From positions 1 to 58,939 of the forward strand of contig CAZSQG010000013.1 in the NCBI GenBank assembly GCA_964608615.1: DNA of 58,939 nt, in the 5' to 3' direction. The notes under the pieces are model-generated. The model did not search any database. It was not told the DNA's origin and saw nothing but the letters and a program-made list of their open reading frames with translations. The translations under genes and the position numbers were made by a program. The stretch is from CALEUX01 sp964608615 (GTDB lineage: Bacteria > Bacteroidota > Bacteroidia > Bacteroidales > Marinilabiliaceae). Shown here one piece after another: positions 18,604 through 27,014 of this stretch; position 1 is the stretch's first letter; each line of letters opens with the position of its first letter.

Positions 18604-18611
18604 TATCTTTG
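18604..18611 (+). promoter_or_regulatory. -7 box (TATCTTTG) ahead of the SDR gene
   Basis: An exact TAnnTTTG match about 93 bp before the SDR start in an otherwise gene-free gap of 360 bp (18343-18703). A TTTG at 18572-18575 is too far away to be a standard -33 box. Confidence 0.4.
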
Positions 18612-18703
18612 CTGGGAAGGATCTGGTATTTTTACCATGGGTTATATGTGTATTGAAAGTAGAAATGTATTAAGATCGCATTGCCTTATATTATTGAATT
18701 ACA

Positions 18704-19570
18704 ATGGCAAAAAAAAGGATCTGCTTAATAACTGGTGCTAATTCAGGAATTGGAAAACAGGCTGCTATTCAGTTAGCACAGGCTGGATTTCATGTTATTA
18801 TTGTTAGCCGAAGTGGGGAGCGAGGTCAAACTGCACTTTCTGAGATTAAAGAGATAGCAGATTCTGTTGATGTAGAACTTCTTCAGATCGATATGTCTTC
18901 AAAAAAATCAATTCTTGAAGCATCAAAAGGATTAAATCAACGGCTCGAGTGTCTGGATGTACTAATCCATAATGGTGCAGACTTTGATATTAGCCGGAAG
19001 CAACCTGAAAAGTCAGTGGACGGGATTGAAACTATTTGGGCAACAAACCATATTGGGCCAATACTGCTGACAAATTCGTTGATGCATTTAATAAAGAAGA
19101 GCAACCAGGGACGGATAATAACAATTGCCTCTCAAGGATTAGTAATGTATCCCAAGCTTAAAGTTGATTTGAAGGATCCTGAATTTAACGATAGAAAATT
19201 TACGGTCCCTAATGCTTATTATCAATCAAAGCTTGCTCAGTTGATGTATACTTATTGGTTGGCTGAACAACTTAAAGATACAAAGATTACAGTAAATTGT
19301 ATCAGGGTAACTAATGTGAAAGTAGATACTGGCAGATATCCTAATATCTCAGGATTTATGAAATTTCTTTATTCAATAAAAAGCCAATTTTCAATTTCCC
19401 CTGAAGATATGGCTAAGACCTATACTTATTTGGCAACATCTCCTGATTTGGATAATATAACAGGGAAATACTTTAATGAAAAAAACAAGATAGTTGACTC
19501 ATCAAAATATAGCCTAAACAAAGATAATATTGAAGCTGTGATGAATGTATCGTTAGAATACATTAAATAA
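18704..19570 (+). CDS. Short-chain dehydrogenase/reductase (SDR), retinol-dehydrogenase-like
   Basis: A 288-residue classical SDR. The cofactor motif TGANSGIGKQAA is at about residues 9-20, a basic residue in VIIVSRSGERG favours NADP(H), NGAD replaces the usual NNAG, the structural serine lies in ITIASQG, and the active site is YYQSKLAQL (YxxxK). The C-terminal part resembles the RDH11-14/WWOX-like SDRs, which are often generic oxidoreductases in bacteria. Substrate unknown. It stands alone between two long gaps. Confidence 0.85.
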   Translation: MAKKRICLITGANSGIGKQAAIQLAQAGFHVIIVSRSGERGQTALSEIKEIADSVDVELLQIDMSSKKSILEASKGLNQRLECLDVLIHNGADFDISRKQPEKSVDGIETIWATNHIGPILLTNSLMHLIKKSNQGRIITIASQGLVMYPKLKVDLKDPEFNDRKFTVPNAYYQSKLAQLMYTYWLAEQLKDTKITVNCIRVTNVKVDTGRYPNISGFMKFLYSIKSQFSISPEDMAKTYTYLATSPDLDNITGKYFNEKNKIVDSSKYSLNKDNIEAVMNVSLEYIK

Positions 19571-20236
19571 ATACTTTTGCTAATACATAGGCCCTTTGAG
19601 CGGTCTGTAAGTCTCTGCGTTACTTCGACATTGCTCTGTAACCATACTTCGACATTACTTAGTAATTTTATTCAAGGTTGAATTATATCCCCTTAAAGGA
19701 GTGTTTCTTGTTATGATGGACCTGTTGTCGGTTTTTGTTGTTTTTGATAGTTATACCCGTGGTAGAAGAGCTTTTTCTAAACTCTTATTCAAAAAATGCT
19801 TAATGGAGGTGGGGTACATGTAATGCAGGTTTTCAACTTTGGTGATAGAGGTTGTTTTCAGAGTTTCAAGCATAATCAAATTAAAGCCATCTTTTTGTAA
19901 CACTCATTAGACATTTCTCCGTTTATCATTCCTAACCTGCACCAACTTCGCTTGGGCTTTTTTGAGATAAAACATTATTATCTGCAATTTCAAAAACAGA
20001 AACATGTTAAATTATTTGACACTTATTGTATGATAAATTAACAATATGTATGTATGATAATTATAAAGATCCAGGAAATGAGCAAGTTGCAAATTTGGTA
20101 TCTTATTTGATCTTTTTGTAATCAAGCAAAAATATTTGAAGGAAGTATGGGTTTTATTACTGCTTATTTTAAGCTTTCCCGTAACAGGAATTTATTAGTA
20201 ATATGACCCGAAGAGACGTTGAGATATGAATAAAAA
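19571..20236. other. intergenic, one weak minus-strand frame
   Basis: About 665 bp with no recognised gene. A 40-codon ATG-started frame on the minus strand (19751-19873, starting MLETLKTTSITKVENLHY) has plausible amino-acid composition but no family. It is more likely a relic or chance than a gene. Confidence 0.25.
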
Positions 20237-22585
20237 ATGAACAATTTATATTTAGTCATGAAAACCATTTTATTGACATTTAGGAAGCTGCGTAAAAACA
20301 AAACTGTCACATTGTTGGGGTTAGCCGGGTTGGTAGTAGGCTTGGTTTGTGTGATTTACATATTCTTTTGGGTCACCGACGAAGCAAGCTACGATCGCTT
20401 TCACAAAAATATGGACCGCATTTTTGTGGTGCATGCCTACCTCGAAGGTGGCGAGAAAAAAGTTGACTTTGGAGGTTGCCCACCTGCTTTAGCTCCTACT
20501 TTGGTAAACGAATATCCCGAAGTAGAAAACGCTTGCCGTTACATGCCTGGCGCTTATTTCGAACATCTGGTTGCTTTCGAAGACAAAAAGAATATGCTGA
20601 AAACCAGCTATGCCGATGCCTCGTTGTTCGACATTTTTACGCTTCCGTTTGTTTATGGCAGCAAGGGCAACCCTGAAGATCCAAATCAAATTGTCCTGAC
20701 CCAAACAACCGCATCGCGCTACTTTGGCAATACAAATCCGGTGGGCAAAATAGTGCGTTTCAACAACACCACCAACCTTACCGTGGCCGGAGTAATTCAG
20801 GACCTCCCCCACAACACGTTCTTAAGCTTCGATGCCGTGGTGCCAGTTCAAAATATTGCCACAATTTGGGGACGCGAAAATGCGTTGGAAACTTGGTACA
20901 ACAATGCTTTTTCCACCTTTGGGCTGTTGAAATCGCCCGATGGATACGACAAAATTGCTTCGAACATTACAAGGCGCATCCAAAAAGAAATGCCCGAGTC
21001 AACCAATTTCCTTAGGGCTTATCGGTTTAAAGACCGACATCTATATGAAGAGAAAAATATTCGCAACGTCAAAATATTCAGTCTGATTGGCTTAATGGTT
21101 TTGTTGGCCGCAATCCTCAACTTCATCAATCTCACCACGGCCCGATCAACCAAACAAGCCAGGGAAACAGGGCTTCGTAAGTCAATTGGGGCAACGCGTG
21201 CCAGCATTGTCCGTCTTATTTATTCCGATGTGGCCATCGTTTGCTTGTTAGCTTTTGCAACTGCACTGCTGCTTGCATTTTTGGGGTTGCCCTTTTTTAA
21301 CAATCTTATTGGCAAGCAAATTCCGTTCACATCCCTATTTTCTCCCCTGCCTTTTGGTATCTTCATTTTTATTTACCTGTTTACAGTTATTCTGGCAGGT
21401 AGCTACCCCGCTTTTTTCCTTTCGTCGTTTTCGGTAAGCGAAACACTTAAATCGAGTTTCCACTCGGTTAAGAATAAAGGTTTTATGCGAAACACACTGA
21501 TTGTAACCATTTTTGCGGTCTCGATTACCTTGCTAACCTCTACACTTATTATTAGCAAACAAACCCTGTTTTTGCAGAAAATGGACCTTGGATTCAACAA
21601 AGAACAACTGGTTTACATTACGCTGGATGGCCAGTTACGTAATCAGGCCAAAACACTAAAGGAGGAAATCAAGCGACTGTCCAACGTACAATCGGCAACC
21701 ATTGCCATGGCGCTTCCAATTGCGGTTGGCAACAATGGCGAAGGCTGGAACTGGGAGGGGAAAGACCCTAACTTTAGACCGTTGGTAACGAACTATGAAG
21801 CTGACGAGGATATGCTTAAAACCTATGAAGCAAAACTCATAGAAGGTCATTTTTTTAGCAACGATCGCCGCGGCATAGTAATCAACAAAGCCTTTGCTGA
21901 TGCCATTGGTTGGTCAAGCTTCGAAGGCAAAACACTCAATGCCTACGGACAAGACCACCAGGTAGTTGGTGTGATCGACAACATTCAATACAATTCAGTG
22001 GCCGAAGCGTGTCGCCCCATGGCCATCTCAACAATTAGCGATTGGGCAATGCGTTATTTAATTGTACGTACCAATACCGATCAATATGAAGAAACCATCC
22101 ATTCGATGACGCAGATTTGCAAAAAAATGGAGCCAAATTTCCCCATTCAGTATGGTTTTGTGAACGATGAATTTGGAAAACTTATCGAATCGGAATCGAA
22201 CCTCAAACGTTTGGTTAGTATTTTTTCGGTGTTTGCGCTTATTGTTTTGTGTTTGGGTTTGTTGGGTGTAATTATGTTCCTTACCGAACAAAAAACCAAA
22301 GAGATAGGCGTTCGGAAATGTTTAGGCGAACGTATTTCATCAATCATATTTAACTTGCTGAAACCTTTTGTTTTATCCGGATTGATAGCCAGTGTGATTG
22401 CCGTACCTGCAACCTGGTTCCTCATGAACAGCTGGTTGCAAAGCTATACCAACCGCATCGACCTGAATGTGTGGATTTTCATTTTGTCGGTTGTAATTTC
22501 GATTTCCATTGCGGTTATCACCGTTAGTTGGCAAAGCTGGCGGGCGGCAACAAGAAACCCGGTAGAGGCGTTAAGATACGAATAA
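20237..22585 (+). CDS. FtsX-type ABC transporter permease (long, 8-TM type), first copy
   Basis: A 782-residue permease with the duplicated MacB-PCD/FtsX architecture. The N-terminal helix is near 24-46, the first periplasmic domain about 50-270, three helices about 280-400, a further helix near 420-445, the second periplasmic domain about 450-660, and three C-terminal helices. Coupling motifs ETGLRKSIGATRASI and EIGVRKCLGERISSI follow each half and the protein ends RNPVEALRYE. An in-frame ATG at 20258 (MKTILLTFRKLRKNKTV) gives a start more typical of the family. No ATPase is adjacent. The coding sequence is visibly more GC-rich than the flanking genes. Likely part of a peptide, lipid or antimicrobial export or sensing system. 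Confidence 0.85.
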   Translation: MNNLYLVMKTILLTFRKLRKNKTVTLLGLAGLVVGLVCVIYIFFWVTDEASYDRFHKNMDRIFVVHAYLEGGEKKVDFGGCPPALAPTLVNEYPEVENACRYMPGAYFEHLVAFEDKKNMLKTSYADASLFDIFTLPFVYGSKGNPEDPNQIVLTQTTASRYFGNTNPVGKIVRFNNTTNLTVAGVIQDLPHNTFLSFDAVVPVQNIATIWGRENALETWYNNAFSTFGLLKSPDGYDKIASNITRRIQKEMPESTNFLRAYRFKDRHLYEEKNIRNVKIFSLIGLMVLLAAILNFINLTTARSTKQARETGLRKSIGATRASIVRLIYSDVAIVCLLAFATALLLAFLGLPFFNNLIGKQIPFTSLFSPLPFGIFIFIYLFTVILAGSYPAFFLSSFSVSETLKSSFHSVKNKGFMRNTLIVTIFAVSITLLTSTLIISKQTLFLQKMDLGFNKEQLVYITLDGQLRNQAKTLKEEIKRLSNVQSATIAMALPIAVGNNGEGWNWEGKDPNFRPLVTNYEADEDMLKTYEAKLIEGHFFSNDRRGIVINKAFADAIGWSSFEGKTLNAYGQDHQVVGVIDNIQYNSVAEACRPMAISTISDWAMRYLIVRTNTDQYEETIHSMTQICKKMEPNFPIQYGFVNDEFGKLIESESNLKRLVSIFSVFALIVLCLGLLGVIMFLTEQKTKEIGVRKCLGERISSIIFNLLKPFVLSGLIASVIAVPATWFLMNSWLQSYTNRIDLNVWIFILSVVISISIAVITVSWQSWRAATRNPVEALRYE

Positions 22586-22592
22586 GAATACA

Positions 22593-22605
22593 GTCGCATA
22601 GCGAC
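22593..22605. repeat. REP hairpin 1
   Basis: GTCGC-ATA-GCGAC is followed by GCGGTTATGGTAGAAT. It forms a pair with the hairpin 51 bp downstream and lies just before the REP-associated transposase. Confidence 0.65.
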
Positions 22606-22643
22606 GCGGTTATGGTAGAATATGCATATTAAAGAGGAGTTTA

Positions 22644-22656
22644 GTCCCATTGGGAC
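22644..22656. repeat. REP hairpin 2
   Basis: GTCCC-ATT-GGGAC is followed by GGGGTTATAATAAAAT. Relative to hairpin 1 the G:C pair in the stem is swapped on both sides, so pairing is kept. Confidence 0.65.
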
Positions 22657-22686
22657 GGGGTTATAATAAAATTTGATAATAAAGTT

Positions 22687-23147
22687 ATGGCGAACACATA
22701 CACTCAAATGAATGTCCATGCAGTGTTTTCCCTAGAAGGCAGAGGAAATTTTATTACAGGAAAATGGCGCGATGAACTGCACAGGTACATCGCCGGTACA
22801 TTAAAAGAAACAAAAAACTATTCGTTGGCCGTTGGGGGTTACAAAGACCATGTCCATATTTTTTTGAATTAAATCCGGCCATTTCTGTATCAGATGTTCT
22901 AAAGAATGTAAAATCAAAATCTTCTAAATGGATAAATACAAAAGGTTTTGTCGCCGGCAAATTTGAATGCCAAGCCGGATTTGGGGCATTTACATATTCA
23001 CGTTTACAGAGAAACAATGTAATCAAATACATAATGAAACAGGAAGAACATCATGGTAAACATTCTTTTAAAGATGAATATTTGGAATTACTCAGAAGAA
23101 ACGAAATAAAATACGAGGATATCTGGTTATTTGAATTTTATGAATAG
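22687..23147 (+). pseudogene. REP-associated tyrosine transposase (IS200/TnpA-like), frameshifted
   Basis: The first 60 codons encode a Y1_Tnp (HUH) domain start (MANTYTQMNVHAVFSLEGR) through the histidine motif DHVHIF, then stop. Reading resumes one frame over, directly after the run of seven T at 22859-22865 (ELNPAISVSDVL, later FGAFTYSRLQRNNVIKYI with the catalytic tyrosine), and continues to the TAG at 23145-23147. One extra T would restore a protein of about 150 residues. REP hairpins lie at both ends, the arrangement expected of a RAYT, which acts on its cognate REP palindromes in trans. Either a recent loss-of-function or slippage on the T run explains the break. Confidence 0.8.
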
Positions 23148-23163
23148 TGGAAATAAAACACCA

Positions 23164-23174
23164 TCCCTATGGGA
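23164..23174. repeat. REP hairpin 3, downstream of the transposase
   Basis: TCCC-TAT-GGGA sits 17 bp after the transposase stop and resembles hairpin 2 in stem sequence. Confidence 0.5.
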
Positions 23175-23310
23175 CTTTCGCTTTGGTGCTATTATTCAGG
23201 CTACCAAAACAACGTGCCTCCAGCACTTTGTGGGCAACGTTGGAAAGCAGCTTAGCGAAACCCGTTTGAAGCATTGAGGAAAAGTATAAGTGAAATATAA
23301 ACAACAAAAT

Positions 23311-24399
23311 ATGAGACGAGCATTTTTAATCATTTCCGTTTTATTTGCAATGATTTCAACTTCATTAGCACAGGTAAAGATAGGGATTGATGAAATTCAA
23401 ATAAATAAAACTGTTAAAAGGATGAAGGACAGTTTGAATATTCCCGGTATTGCAGTTGGTATAGCTGTTGGAGATGAGATTAAATATCTTAATATACTTG
23501 GTTATGCGAACCTCGAAACGAAAACCCCATTAGAACTCAATTCAATATGGCAGATCTGTTCTGTTTCAAAGCAATTCTCTACTGTTGCATGTCTTAATTT
23601 AGTTGAAGAGAACAAATTGTCTCTTCATGATAAGATCTCGAAACACCTGGATAATCTGCCTGAAGAGTATTCAGATGTAACAATTTTCAGTCTTTTATCG
23701 CAGACTTCAGGTATAAAAGACTATATGAATGATATGGACTTATATGGGTTGCCTTGGGAAAAGGTGATAAATGGTGTGTTTTCAGATACTTTGAATTTTA
23801 AACCTGGCAATTCGTGGCGTTACTCCAATACCGGTTTTTGGATAGTTGCAAAAATAATTGAAAAGGTAACAGGTATGGACTATAGTCAATACTTGACAAA
23901 AAACTTTTTGTCGGAATTAAAAATGATAAGCACACAACGTGTTTCAGGAGAAAAATTAGTTGATTCTAGGGTAAATGGTTATGTGTCTAAAGCCGATGGA
24001 TTTAATAATTCGGTAATGGATATTCATAAGTTTTACGGACAAGGTGATGGAGATCTTATGTCGACATTAAATGATCTTTTAAGTTGGAATATTGCTTTAA
24101 TACAAGGAACGATTATAAATGAAGAACTTGTATCAAAGCTATGGACACCAACAAAACTTAATAATGGAAATACATTGGAAATTTCTCCTGGTTCGGGAAT
24201 TGGCTATGGTTTGGGCTGGTTTATGAAAAGCATCAATGGAGACAAAGTCGTTTGGACCCCAGGCTCCGGATTTGGGTTCTCGATTTCGTCGCAATATATA
24301 CCCAAATACAAATTGACCATTGTTGTTTTTTGCAATAAGGAGCAATTCCTAATGGCCGATGAGGTTGGATTTTCTATTGCCGAAACTATATTGAATTAG
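23311..24399 (+). CDS. Exported serine hydrolase (class C beta-lactamase-like)
   Basis: ATG at 23311 gives a clean signal peptide (MRRAFLIISVLFAMISTSLAQ); an upstream GTG at 23290 would add seven residues. The 362-residue protein is a beta-lactamase/transpeptidase-like serine hydrolase. The catalytic SxxK is SVSK (in ICSVSKQFST), the second motif is YSN (WRYSNTGFW), and the third, usually HTG/KTG, is replaced by a TPGSGFGF segment. Likely a periplasmic or surface esterase or D-aminopeptidase-type enzyme; substrate not predictable. It lies between two FtsX permeases, separate from the transposase remnant. Confidence 0.85.
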   Translation: MRRAFLIISVLFAMISTSLAQVKIGIDEIQINKTVKRMKDSLNIPGIAVGIAVGDEIKYLNILGYANLETKTPLELNSIWQICSVSKQFSTVACLNLVEENKLSLHDKISKHLDNLPEEYSDVTIFSLLSQTSGIKDYMNDMDLYGLPWEKVINGVFSDTLNFKPGNSWRYSNTGFWIVAKIIEKVTGMDYSQYLTKNFLSELKMISTQRVSGEKLVDSRVNGYVSKADGFNNSVMDIHKFYGQGDGDLMSTLNDLLSWNIALIQGTIINEELVSKLWTPTKLNNGNTLEISPGSGIGYGLGWFMKSINGDKVVWTPGSGFGFSISSQYIPKYKLTIVVFCNKEQFLMADEVGFSIAETILN

Positions 24400-24475
24400 T
24401 AGCATTTCAATATAGGGAACAACAATAGCAGATAATTTCGAAAGTTAATAAATTTAGCTAAACATCTTTTTTGCA

Positions 24476-26845
24476 ATGAATTCAATTTTTATAAAATTAT
24501 CGCTTCGGAAATTACTGAAATCAAAAGTATACTCTATTACCAACCTTATTGGGTTAATGGTGGGATTTTCAGCGTTTATATTAATTGTCTTGTTCATTCA
24601 CCATGAACTTAGCTGGGACAAAAGCCACGAAAACTACGACCGCATTTATCGTGTACAGCGTCATTTGACCAATGCCACTCAGGTAATTCCTGGCACAGAT
24701 ATTTCGCCGCACTCCCGGGCCATGACAGCCCAATTGATTGAGGGCAAATACCCGGAATTCGAAAAAATGAGCGTTATCCGTGAAATCAATTCGGCCTTTT
24801 TGGGTACCAATAGCGAAGATCTGGTACACGAAAAAGAAGGGCTTCATGCCGACACCTGTTTTTTCGATATTTTTACCTTTTCGTTTATTGAAGGGAATCC
24901 CAAAACTGCACTTAACCAACCCTATGCCATAGTTCTTTCGGAAACCCTGGCCCAAAAGCTGTTCGAAAAAAACGAAGCCTTGGGTCAAACTGTGATTTTC
25001 GAAAAGAAATACGCTTTGATCGTTACCGGGGTATATGCCGATTTACCATACAACAGCAGCCTGCGTCCAGGCTTTGTCATCTCTTTTTCGACTTTAAAGC
25101 CGATGCAAAACATTGAGCGCTCCGATTTATGGTCGGGCGATTGCATTACTTATGCCCTCCTTAAACCGGGGATATCAAAAACAGTGGCAGAAACTAAGAT
25201 CCGGAACCTTTTTGAAGGCTATGAAGATATTAAATACGAGAAACTTCAACTATGCCCCCTCTCGAAGGTATACATCAATTTTAACGACCGAAACGATTAT
25301 TTGGTGGTGCTAAAACTTTTTGGGCTTATCGGGTTATTTATTTTATTGATGTCGGGCTTCAACTACATCAATCTTTCATTGGCACAAGCCTCGATGCGAG
25401 GCAAAGAAGTGGCCATCAAAAAAGTGGCGGGAAGCAAAAAACATCAAGTGGTTGTTCAGTTTTTATCCGAAACGATTGGCATATCGGTTGTAGCATTAAT
25501 TTTTGCTTTAGCCCTGAGTAAACTGTTTCTCCCGGTTTTTAACAATGTAGTTGACAAACATATAATGTTCAATTTATCAACCTCTTGGGGTTTGTTTATT
25601 ATTTTGTTTTTAGTTGCTATTGTTACGGGCTTGTTGTCGGGACTTTATCCGGCCATGTTTATGGCGTCGAATAAAATAGTATCGCTATTTAAGGGGAACT
25701 TTTTCTCAGGACAGCGCAACGCTTTTGGATTGAAAAAAGCCCTGGTTACTTTTCAGTTTGCCATTTCCCTGTTCCTGATCATTCTCACCGCTTCGTTCAC
25801 AATGCAAATCAAACACATAGCTAACAAGGATCTGGGATTCAAGCAGGAAGGCCTACTCTACTCTGTCATCAACATTTCGGATAACCAGGTGCAATTTGAG
25901 CAGTTTCGCAACCGGCTTGCTCAACATCCCGAAATTGTGGATATTTCCATTTCAAAGAATTTCCCCTTTGTGAGCCAGGGTGGAGGAATGACTAACTGGG
26001 AAGGTGGAAACCCCAACGAGAAAATTACCTGTCGCTTTAATCGTGTCAGTTCCAATTATCTTTCGGTCATCAACAGCCCGCTGGTAGCAGGACGCAACTT
26101 TTCAGCAGATTTTGGCGGTGACGAAGGCCATAGCTGCATTATTAACGAGGCGGCTGCAAAATGTTTCGGATGGGATAATCCTATTGGCAAGCGCATCAAT
26201 GACAACCGGCTGACTGTGGTGGGGGTGGTACGTGATTTTATTTATCACGATATGCATAACCCCATTGAACCCACCGTACTGACTTTGGCACCCAAAGCCA
26301 TTATTGGCAATTGGACTTTTGCGTTTCGAATTCACAGTGCCAATATTAATGCTGCAAAAGCGGCAATTACCACTGAATTATCGGCAGCCTTCCCCAACGA
26401 TGCATTCGAAATCTGCAATTTTACCACAGCATTCAACAATGAAAACAGTTTTCGCATCTACCATTCGGTAAACAAATCGTTGGTGTTTTTCACTATTTTG
26501 AACGTGATGCTTGCCATTATGGGGATGTTTGGGCTGGTATCGTATACGGTTGCACGGCGCACCAAAGAAATTGGTATCCGTAAAATCAACGGGAGTTCGG
26601 TGTTTGGCATTTTTAACCTACTAAACAGTGAGTATTATTTGCTTGTAATTTCGGCCATAGTTATGGCTTTTCCTGGAGCATGGTTCGCATACATGTCCTT
26701 ACCCAGTGCAAACAAACTTCCGGTGCAAACATGGGTGTTTGCCCTTTGCGCAATTGTATTGTTACTTATTGTTCTGATAAGTACCGGTTATCAAACGATA
26801 AAAGCGGCCAGACAAAATCCTGTTGAAAGTTTGAGGTATGAATAA
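24476..26845 (+). CDS. FtsX-type ABC transporter permease (long), second copy
   Basis: A 789-residue protein with the same double MacB-PCD/FtsX layout as the gene at 20237. It starts MNSIFIKLSLRKLLKSK, has an N-terminal helix at about 21-43, coupling motifs KEVAIKKVAGSKKHQV and EIGIRKINGSSVFGI, and ends RQNPVESLRYE. Sequence identity to the first copy is modest, so these are old paralogues rather than a recent duplication. GC content is again higher than in the surrounding genes. No cognate ATP-binding protein lies nearby. In this family ATPase partners are usually LolD/MacB-like proteins encoded once or a few times per genome. Confidence 0.85.
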   Translation: MNSIFIKLSLRKLLKSKVYSITNLIGLMVGFSAFILIVLFIHHELSWDKSHENYDRIYRVQRHLTNATQVIPGTDISPHSRAMTAQLIEGKYPEFEKMSVIREINSAFLGTNSEDLVHEKEGLHADTCFFDIFTFSFIEGNPKTALNQPYAIVLSETLAQKLFEKNEALGQTVIFEKKYALIVTGVYADLPYNSSLRPGFVISFSTLKPMQNIERSDLWSGDCITYALLKPGISKTVAETKIRNLFEGYEDIKYEKLQLCPLSKVYINFNDRNDYLVVLKLFGLIGLFILLMSGFNYINLSLAQASMRGKEVAIKKVAGSKKHQVVVQFLSETIGISVVALIFALALSKLFLPVFNNVVDKHIMFNLSTSWGLFIILFLVAIVTGLLSGLYPAMFMASNKIVSLFKGNFFSGQRNAFGLKKALVTFQFAISLFLIILTASFTMQIKHIANKDLGFKQEGLLYSVINISDNQVQFEQFRNRLAQHPEIVDISISKNFPFVSQGGGMTNWEGGNPNEKITCRFNRVSSNYLSVINSPLVAGRNFSADFGGDEGHSCIINEAAAKCFGWDNPIGKRINDNRLTVVGVVRDFIYHDMHNPIEPTVLTLAPKAIIGNWTFAFRIHSANINAAKAAITTELSAAFPNDAFEICNFTTAFNNENSFRIYHSVNKSLVFFTILNVMLAIMGMFGLVSYTVARRTKEIGIRKINGSSVFGIFNLLNSEYYLLVISAIVMAFPGAWFAYMSLPSANKLPVQTWVFALCAIVLLLIVLISTGYQTIKAARQNPVESLRYE

Positions 26846-27014
26846 AATATTTGAACTATAGATTAAGCAGGCTAACTGATTATTCTGATTTTTAGAATAG
26901 AAATAATCAAAGGCCATCACATAAACCTGATGAATCAATATTGAGACAAAAGTAGGCAAAGCTGGTTGGCTGTTATCAGAAAACGGTGAAAGCCTCAAAA
27001 AACTTATAAAATCT

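Noticed and set aside
19751..19873. 40-codon minus-strand frame (MLETLKTTSITKV...)
   Set aside because: Plausible composition but no family, no clear promoter or terminator, and in a gap with signs of decay. Kept only as an intergenic note.
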